From Edaphobacter acidisoli (lineage in GTDB: Bacteria; Acidobacteriota; Terriglobia; Terriglobales; Acidobacteriaceae), in NCBI RefSeq assembly GCF_014642855.1, contig NZ_BMJB01000001.1, positions 1,798,001 to 1,862,000 of the forward strand: a stretch of DNA of 64,000 bases. The letters run 5' to 3'. This document shows, in pieces, positions 7,966-16,543 of the stretch; position 1 is the first letter of the stretch, and each line of letters starts with the position of its first letter. The position numbers and the translations under genes are program-made. Below the pieces are notes generated by a model. That model was not told the origin of the DNA. It did not search any database and saw only the letters and a list, made by a program, of their open reading frames with translations.

Positions 7966-10401
7966 GTGCAAGTTATTGCATACAACTACGATTATCCCCG
8001 TCACATGAATGCGCTCCTGGTCAAAGACGAAGCCCTCAGGATTGAAGCCCTCAACCAATACGAGGTCCTCAATTCGACGCCGGACCCTGCACTCGACGAC
8101 ATCACCCGGCTCGCTGCACAGATTTGCAACTCTCCCGTAGCAGCTATCTCCCTCGTCGGCTCCGATCGCATCTGGATCAAATCGCGCTTTGGCATGGAAT
8201 CCACCGAGCTTGCGCTCGGAACTCTGCCCTGCGAGACGACCATCATGGGCGACACAATCTACGAGATCTCCGACGCCCGTAACGACCCTGACTACGCCCC
8301 CCAAGGCATCCTCATCGAAGGCAGCGCCTACCGCTTCTACGCCGGAGCGCCTCTCACCACCCCTGGTGGTGTCTCCATCGGCTCCTTGCTCGTCCTCGAC
8401 CACCCCAGCCGGATGCTCTCGCCAGAAGAGTCCTCCGCGTTAACCGTCCTTGCCCGCCAGGTCATCACCCGGTTCGAGCTCAACGCCCGTGTCCGCCTGA
8501 TGGATCGCGCCGCACGCTCTCGTCAGCGCGTCGAATCGGCACTCACCGTCGAGCGCAACTTCGTCTCCGCCGTACTCGACACCGTCGGCGCACTCGTCGT
8601 TGTCTTCGACCCCGCCGGCCGCATCGTCCGCTTCAACCGTGCCTGCGAGATCGCCTCAGGCTACGACTTCCACTCCCTCGTCGGCCGCTACGCCTGGGAC
8701 AAAGTCATCCCGCGCGACGAAGTCCCGGAAGCCATCCACACCTTCGAGCGCATCCGCTCCGGCAACTTCCCTACATCGTTTGAGAACCAGTGGCTCAACC
8801 GCGACGGCACCCTCCGCCGCATCGCCTGGTCAGCCACCGCTCTGCTCGACACGCAGGGCCAGGTCGCCTTCATCATCGCCACCGGCATCGACGTCACCAC
8901 CCAACGCGCCGCCGAAGCCACGTTGCGCGAAAGCGAAGCAAAGTACCGTCAGATCGTCGAAGGTTCACTCGGCATGGTCTGTACTCACGATCTGCGCGGC
9001 ACGCTGCTCTCCATCAACACACACGGCGCCGAGACCATGGGTCTCACCCCCGACCAGATCATCGGCCACACCCTTGGCGAGTACATCCGGCCCGATCGTC
9101 ATCCCGGCATCAACGCCTATCTCAAGCGCATCAGCGAAGTCGGCGAAGCTCAAGGCATGCTCCATCTCATGCATACCGACGGAGAGGAGCGCGTCGTCGC
9201 CTTCCGCAACAAGCTCATCGTCGTACCCGGGCGCGCTCCCTACGTCCTCGGCTTCGGCGTCGACATCACCGAACAGGTCCGCGCAGAAGGCCGCCTCCGC
9301 ACCCTCACCCGCCAGTCCGACTCCATCCTCGAGTCCGTCGGCGACGGCATCTACGCCATTGACCTCGATGGCAACGTCACGCTCGTCAATGCCGCCGCCG
9401 AACAGATGCTCGGCTACAAACAGAGCGAGATCCTCGGTCAGAACATGCACCAGCTCGTGCACCACACACGCGCCGACGGCACACCCTACCCCAAAGACGC
9501 CTGTCCCATCCGCAAGAGCCTCTTCAACCTCGAAACCGTCCGTATCTCCAACGAGGTCTTCTGGCGCAAGGACGGCACCAGCTTCTCGGCCGAGTACGTC
9601 GCGCGCCCGCAAATCGACACGCATTCCTCAACGGACGGCAGCCCCAAGGCCGTCGGCGCCGTCGTCGCCTTCACCGACACCACCGAGCGTCGCGCGCTCG
9701 ACCGCATGAAGGACGAGTTCATCTCCACCGTCTCGCACGAGCTGCGCACGCCGCTCACCTCGCTGCGCGGCGCGCTCGGCCTGCTCGCCGGCGGAGCACT
9801 CAACGCGCGTCCTGAGAAGACGCAGCAGATGCTCGACATCGCCATCTCAAACACCGACCGCCTCGTCCGCCTCGTCAACGACATCCTCGACCTCGAGCGC
9901 ATCCAAAGCGGCAAGACAGAGTTTCGCCCGACCATGTGCAGCGCAGAAGACCTGCTCCGCCGCGCCGCAGGCGTCCAGCAGGCCCGCATGCCGAAGCCGG
10001 ACATGCGCATCTTCTTCGCCGCTCACGGCGTCAACATCTGGGCCGACCCCGACCGCATCCTCCAGACGCTCAACAACCTCATCTCGAACGCCATCAAGTT
10101 CTCGCCGTCGGGCAGCGAAATCAATCTCATCGCCCGCTATCTCGACGAGGACGAAGCCATCATCGAAGTCAGCGACCACGGCCGCGGCATCCCCGCCGAC
10201 AAACTCGACCACATCTTCGAGCGCTTCCAGCAGGGCGACTCATCCGACTCGCGCGCCCTCGGCGGCACCGGCCTCGGCCTCGCCATCTGCCGCAGCATCG
10301 TCCAGCAGTCCGGCGGACGCATCTGGGCCACCAGCGAAGTCGACAAAGGCACCACCTTCCACTTCACCTTGCCCACCAAACCCAGCAACAACCTGCGCTA
10401 A
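7966..10401 (+). CDS. GAF-PAS-PAS-PAS hybrid sensor histidine kinase
   Basis: Soluble sensor kinase of about 811 residues. The N-terminal GAF domain (about 20-170) begins EALRIEALNQYEVLNSTPDP. Three PAS domains follow (about 200-320, 325-440, 445-570), with typical DITEQVRAE and DTTERRALD ends. Next come a HisKA domain with FISTVSHELRTPL (phospho-acceptor His591) and an HATPase_c domain with an N box (NLISNAIKFSP), DHGRGIP and GGTGLGLAI. No membrane helix is visible, so the signal is probably intracellular. The longest start is a GTG at 7966 with AGGAG almost touching it; the ATG at 8005 is an alternative. No response regulator is adjacent. Confidence 0.9.
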   Translation: MQVIAYNYDYPRHMNALLVKDEALRIEALNQYEVLNSTPDPALDDITRLAAQICNSPVAAISLVGSDRIWIKSRFGMESTELALGTLPCETTIMGDTIYEISDARNDPDYAPQGILIEGSAYRFYAGAPLTTPGGVSIGSLLVLDHPSRMLSPEESSALTVLARQVITRFELNARVRLMDRAARSRQRVESALTVERNFVSAVLDTVGALVVVFDPAGRIVRFNRACEIASGYDFHSLVGRYAWDKVIPRDEVPEAIHTFERIRSGNFPTSFENQWLNRDGTLRRIAWSATALLDTQGQVAFIIATGIDVTTQRAAEATLRESEAKYRQIVEGSLGMVCTHDLRGTLLSINTHGAETMGLTPDQIIGHTLGEYIRPDRHPGINAYLKRISEVGEAQGMLHLMHTDGEERVVAFRNKLIVVPGRAPYVLGFGVDITEQVRAEGRLRTLTRQSDSILESVGDGIYAIDLDGNVTLVNAAAEQMLGYKQSEILGQNMHQLVHHTRADGTPYPKDACPIRKSLFNLETVRISNEVFWRKDGTSFSAEYVARPQIDTHSSTDGSPKAVGAVVAFTDTTERRALDRMKDEFISTVSHELRTPLTSLRGALGLLAGGALNARPEKTQQMLDIAISNTDRLVRLVNDILDLERIQSGKTEFRPTMCSAEDLLRRAAGVQQARMPKPDMRIFFAAHGVNIWADPDRILQTLNNLISNAIKFSPSGSEINLIARYLDEDEAIIEVSDHGRGIPADKLDHIFERFQQGDSSDSRALGGTGLGLAICRSIVQQSGGRIWATSEVDKGTTFHFTLPTKPSNNLR

Positions 10402-10697
10402 AACCTCGTGCGCAAATCCATCGCGCCGTGGAGTATACGAACAACGCTCAGTGGCGCTGACTGTGGATCATAAACGACCACATAGTTGGCATAGGGCAAT
10501 GCAGGTAGGAAACGCAGCCTCTTGTGTGTCAGGTCTGTTCGTTCCTTCCCGATCAAAGGCATCGCAGCCGCATTGGCACAGGACCGATAGATGGCCTCTT
10601 CTACGCGATCCGCATAGCGCACGCTGTCTCTCGCAATGTATTGCCAGATTCCGATCAGGTCACGCCGGGCAACAGGAGTAAGTCGATATGGCTTCAC
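10398..10697 (-). CDS. RelE/ParE-family toxin
   Basis: 99-residue toxin of the ParE/RelE fold, beginning MKPYRLTPVARRDLIGIWQY and ending with an RFLPALPYANYVVVYDP / VVRILHGAMD strand pair, the usual ParE C-terminal pattern. ParE members poison DNA gyrase, while RelE members cut mRNA; the sequence does not settle which. It overlaps the upstream antitoxin by four bases, so the two are translationally coupled. Confidence 0.88.
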   Translation of the reverse strand: MKPYRLTPVARRDLIGIWQYIARDSVRYADRVEEAIYRSCANAAAMPLIGKERTDLTHKRLRFLPALPYANYVVVYDPQSAPLSVVRILHGAMDLRTRF

Positions 10698-10966
10698 GCG
10701 GCAGAATTGTTGCGAAGCCAGTTCTGCTTCATCGCGTTCATCTCGCGTTTGACTTCCTCACTGTCCATCAACTCGCCGCGCTCGGCCTCTGCCCAGCCCT
10801 CTTCGATCATTGCGCGTATCTCGTCCCGATGCTCGGCCATCCACACCTCGTGCTGATGCTGTGTCGCCAGAACTTCGGCGACATACGCATCGACACTGGC
10901 GTAGCCAGCTGTAGCAGCGTCGTTACGAACCTGTTCTTCCAGCTCCGGACTGAGACGAATCGTCAT
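10694..10966 (-). CDS. ParD-like antitoxin
   Basis: 90-residue partner of the ParE-like toxin. The N-terminus (MTIRLSPELEEQVRNDA) is a ribbon-helix-helix DNA-binding motif, through which such antitoxins repress their own operon. The acidic C-terminal half would wrap the toxin. It is first in the operon, the standard order for parDE. Confidence 0.88.
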   Translation of the reverse strand: MTIRLSPELEEQVRNDAATAGYASVDAYVAEVLATQHQHEVWMAEHRDEIRAMIEEGWAEAERGELMDSEEVKREMNAMKQNWLRNNSAA

Positions 10967-10998
10967 GGCCGTAGTGTAGCAAAGCGGTTCCGGCCGAA

Positions 10999-12960
10999 CT
11001 ACTCTTCGTTCTCCCTCAGCTTCGCAAGTACGCCGAAGTCCTCAAGCGTAGTCGTATCGCCCTTCACGTCGCCTGTCGTCGCCAACTCACGCAGCAGACG
11101 CCGCATGATCTTCCCGCTGCGCGTCTTCGGCAAAGCATCTGTAAACCGCACATCATCCGGCCTCGCCAGCGCGCCAATCTCCTTGGCGACCCACTGTCGC
11201 AGCTCCTGCCGCAACTCCTCCGAAGGCTCCTGGCCTCCTTCAAGCGTCACAAACGCGGCAATCGCCTGCCCCTTCATGTCATCCGGACGCCCAACACACG
11301 CCGCCTCCGCCACCTTCGGGTGCGCCACCAGCGCCGACTCGATCTCCATCGTCCCCAGTCTGTGACCGCTCACGTTGATCACGTCATCGACACGCCCCAT
11401 CAGCCAGTAGTAGCCGTCCGCGTCGCGCCGCGCGCCATCGCCGGTGAAGTAGCTTCCCGGAATATCGCTCCAGTAGGTCTTCTCGTATCGCTCCTGGTCG
11501 CCATAGACCGTCCGCGCCATCGAAGGCCACGCCTTGCGAAACACAAGCAATCCACCCTGACCATCCGGCACCGGCTCGCCCGAGCGCGTCACCACCTCAG
11601 GCACAATCCCAAAGAACGGGCGCGTCGCCGAACCCGGCTTCGTCGGCGTCGCGCCCGGCAGCGGCGAGATCATGATCGTCCCCGTCTCCGTCTGCCAGTA
11701 CGTATCCACAATCGGGCAGCGCTCCTTGCCGATCTCGCGGTGATACCACATCCAGCTCTCCGGATTGATCGGCTCACCCACCGTCCCCAGCAGCCGCAGC
11801 GATGCCAGCGAGTGCTTCCGCACCCACTCATCGCCCCACTTCGTAAACGCGCGAATCGCCGTCGGCGCCGTATAAAACACCGTCACCTTGTGGTCGTCCA
11901 CAATCTTCCAGAAGCGGTCATTCTCCGGCCAGTTCGGCGCGCCTTCGTACATCATCACCGTCGCGCCGTTCTGCAGTGGCCCATAGACCACATAGCTATG
12001 CCCCGTCACCCAGCCAATATCCGCCGTGCACCAGTAAATATCGTCCTCGCGCAGATCGAAGACATACTTCGACGTCAGATACGTCTGCACCGCATAGCCA
12101 CCCGTCGTATGTACCAGCCCCTTCGGCTTGCCCGTCGTGCCCGACGTGTACAGCAGATACAGCGGGTCCTCCGCATCCATCCACTCCGCCGGACATTCCT
12201 TTCCCGCCGCCAGCATCGCCTGGTCCCACCAGATATCGCGTCCCTCTTTCATCTCCACCGGCGAACCCGACCGCTTATACACCACCACGTTCTTCACCAT
12301 GGAGCACTTCTCCAGCGCCTGGTCCACAATCGCCTTCAGCTTCACCTCGCCGCCACGCCTGTAGCTCGTATCCTGCGTGATGATGGCAACGCAACCCGCA
12401 TCGTTCACGCGGTCCGAGATCGCATGCGCAGCAAATCCGCCAAAGATCACCGAATGAATCGCACCAATCCGCGCACACCCCAGCAGCGCAATCGCCAGCT
12501 CCGGACACATGCCCATATAAATCGCCACACGGTCGCCGCGCTTGATGCCCAACCCCTTCAGCACATTGGCAAACCGCTGCACCTCTTCGTGCAGGTCGGC
12601 GTAAGTCAGCCGCCGCACCTCGCCCGGCTCGCCCTCCCACAGAATCGCCACCTTGTCCTTGCGCGCACCCAGCGCATGACGGTCCACACAGTTGTGCGAC
12701 AGATTCAGCTTGCCGCCCACAAACCACTTCGTATGCTGCGCCTGTCCGTCGATCACCTTCGTCCACGGCGCGAACCACTCCAACTCCTTCGCTGCATCGG
12801 CCCAGAACCCCTCCGGATCTTCCACACTCCGCCGGTACATCGCCTCATACTGCTCCAAACTCTTGATGTGCGCCTTCGCGGCAAACTCCGCGGGCGGCGC
12901 AAACACCCGGTTTTCTCTAAGGCTTGAATCAAGGTTCTTGCTTTCTTCCAACGTAGCCAC
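10999..12960 (-). CDS. acs: acetyl-coenzyme A synthetase (AMP-forming)
   Basis: Activates acetate to acetyl-CoA through acetyl-AMP. At 653 residues it has the full family length. Visible motifs are the P-loop-like [28 protein letters not shown], the hinge region around [19 protein letters not shown], and the C-terminal [14 protein letters not shown], whose lysine is the site acetylated in characterised enzymes. The start is a GTG at 12960 with GGAGGG upstream. It is monocistronic, between the toxin-antitoxin pair and a divergent small gene. Confidence 0.96.
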   Translation of the reverse strand: MATLEESKNLDSSLRENRVFAPPAEFAAKAHIKSLEQYEAMYRRSVEDPEGFWADAAKELEWFAPWTKVIDGQAQHTKWFVGGKLNLSHNCVDRHALGARKDKVAILWEGEPGEVRRLTYADLHEEVQRFANVLKGLGIKRGDRVAIYMGMCPELAIALLGCARIGAIHSVIFGGFAAHAISDRVNDAGCVAIITQDTSYRRGGEVKLKAIVDQALEKCSMVKNVVVYKRSGSPVEMKEGRDIWWDQAMLAAGKECPAEWMDAEDPLYLLYTSGTTGKPKGLVHTTGGYAVQTYLTSKYVFDLREDDIYWCTADIGWVTGHSYVVYGPLQNGATVMMYEGAPNWPENDRFWKIVDDHKVTVFYTAPTAIRAFTKWGDEWVRKHSLASLRLLGTVGEPINPESWMWYHREIGKERCPIVDTYWQTETGTIMISPLPGATPTKPGSATRPFFGIVPEVVTRSGEPVPDGQGGLLVFRKAWPSMARTVYGDQERYEKTYWSDIPGSYFTGDGARRDADGYYWLMGRVDDVINVSGHRLGTMEIESALVAHPKVAEAACVGRPDDMKGQAIAAFVTLEGGQEPSEELRQELRQWVAKEIGALARPDDVRFTDALPKTRSGKIMRRLLRELATTGDVKGDTTTLEDFGVLAKLRENEE

Positions 12961-13093
12961 GCACTACCCTCCAGACCGAATCGAAGCTGAAATTTCCACC
13001 CACAAAAAGGTACGCTATCGGCATAAACAGCGGCAACTCATCCACTGGTGAACAATTTCATCTCGCAACTTCCCCACGATAAACTCGAAACGT

Positions 13094-13285
13094 ATGAGCG
13101 CCTATATCCCCGCCATCTTCGGATTCCTGCTCGGTTTTGGCTTCGGCGTTGGCTGCGCGCTGGCTGTCATGTACTCCATCTACCTCGGCGGCTACCGCGC
13201 AGCCATACGCGACTCCCACCTGCCCGCTCCACCGGAACGCTACCGCCGCGCCCTTGAAAAATTTTTAGCAGCATCAAAACGCTGA
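13094..13285 (+). CDS. small single-helix membrane protein
   Basis: 63 residues: one glycine-rich hydrophobic helix at the N-terminus (AIFGFLLGFGFGVGCALAVM), then a basic tail (PPERYRRALEKFLAASKR). I do not recognise a family. It lies between divergent acs and convergent DUF421. No strong ribosome-binding site is visible, so the gene is plausible but not proven. Confidence 0.45.
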   Translation: MSAYIPAIFGFLLGFGFGVGCALAVMYSIYLGGYRAAIRDSHLPAPPERYRRALEKFLAASKR

Positions 13286-13295
13286 CCCATACATC

Positions 13296-13868
13296 TCACC
13301 GCGACCCAAGTTCAGCCCGCATCTGCCTCACCTCGCCGGTCAACACCTCAATCGCCTTCATCAAAGCAGCCCGCTGCGCATCGTCGCTCATCGACTTGAT
13401 CCCCTCGGCATAGAAGTTCCCATTCGGCTCCAACACCAGCTTTTCCACCTCATCAAAATTCTGATAACCCTGCCGATGCAGCACGGACCGCAGCTCCATC
13501 TCCGTCAACGCCTCCTGCTTCATCGCATCCGCATCCATCACACCATGCTCCACTAGCACCGTCTCATCGCCTTCGAGTGCAGCATTCAATCTCGGCGCCC
13601 GGAACAGCACACGGGTCAGCAGCCAGTTGATCACCAGCAGAGAAAACGCTCCGATAATCCCACCCGAAACCGAGTTGTCATCGCCAATCATCGCGTTCTG
13701 CACCGTGTTCGAGAGACACAGCAGAACAACCAGGTCGAACGGATTCAACTGCGCCAGCTCCCGCTTGCCGAACATACGCAGAAAAATGATCAGGCACAGG
13801 TACACAATCATCGGGCGGATGATCTTCTCAAGCAAAGGCAACTGAAGAAAGAACATACTATGAATCAA
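13296..13868 (-). CDS. DUF421 (YetF-type) membrane protein
   Basis: Three N-terminal membrane helices (MIVYLCLIIFLRMFGKRELA, then the PFDLVVLLCLSNTVQNAMIG and GGIIGAFSLLVINWLL regions) and a soluble C-terminal domain with VLVEHGVMDADAM and LRSVLHRQGYQNFDEVEKLV match the DUF421/YetF family, whose function is poorly known. The frame could start at a GTG at 13886, but that puts AGGAGG inside the gene. A TTG at 13868 sits five bases after AGGAGG and is preferred. Confidence 0.85.
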   Translation of the reverse strand: MIHSMFFLQLPLLEKIIRPMIVYLCLIIFLRMFGKRELAQLNPFDLVVLLCLSNTVQNAMIGDDNSVSGGIIGAFSLLVINWLLTRVLFRAPRLNAALEGDETVLVEHGVMDADAMKQEALTEMELRSVLHRQGYQNFDEVEKLVLEPNGNFYAEGIKSMSDDAQRAALMKAIEVLTGEVRQMRAELGSR

Positions 13869-14015
13869 AATGGCCTCCTTGCTCACGCAGATTGCACCTA
13901 CAACCTTAGCGCGTCAACAAAGAGGCCTGATGATTCAACACCTGGGTGCCCCATTCATGCGCAGTCTCATCGCGCATGGGTGGGTTCAATACTCCAGCAG
14001 CACGAGGCAGAGCCC

Positions 14016-14984
14016 CTACGCGTACCGCTTCTGGTGCCACTCCCAGGCGCTTCGGATGATCGTGTCCAGCTCAGCAAACTTCGGCTTCCATCCAAGCTCC
14101 GCTTTGATCTTCTCCGAGCTGGCCACCAGCACCGCCGGATCGCCCGGCCTGCGCGGGCACTCTTCCACCGCAATCGGCTTACCCGTCACCCTCTGCACCG
14201 AGTCGATCACCTCGCGCACCGTAAAGCCCTGCCCATTGCCGATGTTGTAGATCACGCGGCTCCGCTGCTCCAACGCGTTCAGTGCCAGCAAGTGCGCCTC
14301 CGCCAGGTCTTCCACGTGGATATAGTCCCGCACACAAGTCCCATCCGGCGTCGGATAGTCCTGCCCGAATATCTTGATCTTCTCCCGCCGCCCCAGCGCG
14401 ACATCGAGAATCAGCGGGATCAGATGCGACTCCGGCTCATGCGCCTCGCCATAACCCTCAATCGCCCCCGCCACGTTGAAATACCGCAGGCTCGCATACC
14501 GCAGCCCATGGATCGAATTAATCCACCCCAACATTTGCTCCACCAACAGCTTGCTCTCGCCATAGGGATTAGTCGGCTTCAACCGCGCGTCCTCCAGAAT
14601 CGGCGTGCTCTCCGGCTCGCCATAGCAGGCCGCCGTCGAGCTGAAGACCAGCCGGTCATGCCCGGTCGCCACCATCGCCTCCAGCAGCGACAGCGTCGCC
14701 GCCGTATTGTTCCTGAAGTAAAGCTCCGGCCGCTGCATACTTTCGCCCGCCTCAATCAGCGCAGCAAAGTGCATGACCCCATCAAACCGGCTTTCCTTGA
14801 GAGTTTTTTCCAAAAGCGCGCGATCGGCTACGTCACCTTCTACCAATCGGGCATTCTTGGCAACCGCTATTTTTTTACTATGGCAAAAGTTATCGTAGAC
14901 GGTCACTTCGTGGCCTCGCGCCAGCAAAATCCGCGTCACCGTGCCGCCAATATAACCCGCTCCACCCGTCACTAAAACCCGCAT
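14016..14984 (-). CDS. galE: UDP-glucose 4-epimerase
   Basis: Interconverts UDP-glucose and UDP-galactose with bound NAD. The Rossmann start is MRVLVTGGAGYIGGTV. The SDR catalytic residues are in FSSTAACYGEP and NPYGESKLLVEQM (Tyr and Lys). The substrate region has GTCVRDYIHVEDLAEAH and ends YNIGNGQGFTVREV. At 322 residues it is slightly short, but both ends of the fold are present. AAGGAG precedes the ATG. No other galactose gene is near; it probably supplies sugar nucleotides for surface polysaccharides. Confidence 0.95.
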   Translation of the reverse strand: MRVLVTGGAGYIGGTVTRILLARGHEVTVYDNFCHSKKIAVAKNARLVEGDVADRALLEKTLKESRFDGVMHFAALIEAGESMQRPELYFRNNTAATLSLLEAMVATGHDRLVFSSTAACYGEPESTPILEDARLKPTNPYGESKLLVEQMLGWINSIHGLRYASLRYFNVAGAIEGYGEAHEPESHLIPLILDVALGRREKIKIFGQDYPTPDGTCVRDYIHVEDLAEAHLLALNALEQRSRVIYNIGNGQGFTVREVIDSVQRVTGKPIAVEECPRRPGDPAVLVASSEKIKAELGWKPKFAELDTIIRSAWEWHQKRYA

Positions 14985-15363
14985 AAAATCACTCCTTTAC
15001 GTACTCTTCTTGGATACCACAAAAGTACTAGTGTCAAGCACATACGCATACGGCAATATACTTGCAGTACGTGACTGGCTGAGCCCCGGCATATGAACCT
15101 CGGCACTGCAGTTTCGATGCACGGCGCCAGCTACAACCTTTTTCATGGTTCCAAACGTCTCTTTAGAGAAGCTCAAACGATGACCAGGACTTCGAATCTC
15201 ATCGTGGATAGTTTCATCAAGGAACCCAGCCTTAGGTCCTGCCTTCCGACGGCACTCCGGAAAGTTTATCGGAGTCTAACCTCCCCTCACACCGGCTCCG
15301 CACAACGGCGGCCCCGGTTGCACGATTTCGCCTCGCCTTTGCGAGACGCTCTAAGGATGTTCC
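14985..15363. other. intergenic stretch without a recognised gene
   Basis: About 380 bases between divergent galE and the TonB-like gene. It must hold both promoters. No coding frame, RNA gene or clear hairpin with a T run was seen. Confidence 0.5.
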
Positions 15364-16455
15364 ATGGCTAAGCCGCTGCGTTCCGACACCCCCAATCCAC
15401 CGAGCATTCAGTTCTCGCACTTCGGCGTCCTTAACGACGGCAGCCAGAGCAAGTCTTCGCTCTTCACCTCAGTTACCCTCAACATCACAATCGCCATCGT
15501 CGTCACGCTGCTGAGCGCCGCTGCCAAGAAGAAGATGGACAACATGCGGTTGACGCACCTCGATGAGCCAATTCCCATCAAGAAGGTCGAGCCCGAGAAG
15601 CCCCAGCCCAAGATCGAACCCAAGCCGCTCCCCAAGCCTCCAGTCATCAAGGTCGAGGCTCCCAAGATCAAGATGCCCGACACCAAGCTGCCCGACATTC
15701 CAAAGCCTATCCAGGTCAAGATGACTCAGCCGGTGCCCGTCGTCATGCCTGCGCCGCCCAAGCTGGTGCAGCCGCCTCCGGCGCCCCGCGTCGTCAATCT
15801 CGCCCAGGCACAAGCCGCTTCGGTACCCAATAATTCTCCGCATCCCTCGGCCGTCTCGCTCGGCCAGGCCAATAATCCGATTGCTCCCTCCAGCCGCACC
15901 ACCACTGCCATCAACCTCGGCAACCGCGGTCTGGCAGGAATGCCCGGTTCGAATAACGGCATGGGACCACGCTCCGTTGCTGTCAATCTTGGTTCCGGCT
16001 CACCCGGCAGTCAGAACATGAACGGACGCGATAATGCCCGCGCCGAAGTTCGCGGCGTCAAGCTCGGCGTCGCCGGCGGAACAGGTCCGTTGAACTCACG
16101 CGGCCGCGTCGCCGGCCCGGTAAACCTCGGTCAGGTCGCAAGGCCCGAAATGCCTCGTCCAGCCGCAGCCATGGCCACCGCCAGCCATCCGCCCCGCGTG
16201 CTCTATAAGCCCAAGCCTGAGTACACCGCAGAAGCCACCAAGCTGCATGTCGAAGGCGTCGTCTCCGTACGGATTCGCGTCTCCTCTGCCGGTGGTGTTC
16301 AGGTGCTCGGCGTTACCAGCGACCTCGGCTACGGACTCGGCGCATCTGCCGTCCGCGCTGTTGAAGGTACTCGTTTCTCACCAGCTACCGATGCTGAAGG
16401 CAGACCGGTCGACTGGGAAGGTGTTGTCAATGTTGCATTCCAGCTAGCCGGGTAG
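15364..16455 (+). CDS. TonB-family energy transducer-like protein
   Basis: 363 residues. A short cytoplasmic head and one membrane helix (SVTLNITIAIVVTLLSAAAK) are followed by a Pro/Lys linker (PEKPQPKIEPKPLPKPP). A long Asn/Gly/Ala region carries a loosely repeated VNLGQ/INLGN motif. The C-terminal TonB domain begins near PPRVLYKPKPEYTAEATKLH and includes VEGVVSVRIRVSSAGGV. It would couple the proton-motive force to outer-membrane receptors, such as the one at 37 kb. No ExbB/ExbD is adjacent. AAGGA precedes the ATG. Confidence 0.85.
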   Translation: MAKPLRSDTPNPPSIQFSHFGVLNDGSQSKSSLFTSVTLNITIAIVVTLLSAAAKKKMDNMRLTHLDEPIPIKKVEPEKPQPKIEPKPLPKPPVIKVEAPKIKMPDTKLPDIPKPIQVKMTQPVPVVMPAPPKLVQPPPAPRVVNLAQAQAASVPNNSPHPSAVSLGQANNPIAPSSRTTTAINLGNRGLAGMPGSNNGMGPRSVAVNLGSGSPGSQNMNGRDNARAEVRGVKLGVAGGTGPLNSRGRVAGPVNLGQVARPEMPRPAAAMATASHPPRVLYKPKPEYTAEATKLHVEGVVSVRIRVSSAGGVQVLGVTSDLGYGLGASAVRAVEGTRFSPATDAEGRPVDWEGVVNVAFQLAG

Positions 16456-16543
16456 AGAAACTTCCCTCGCTGGAAATGGTTTTATGAAATAGCATCAAGT
16501 CCATTATCAAAAGGCAGACCAGAAGGTCGCCGCAGGAGTAGGA

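Noticed and set aside
11320-12927. 535-residue plus-strand open frame opposite acs
   Set aside because: Arg/His-rich antisense shadow of acetyl-CoA synthetase.
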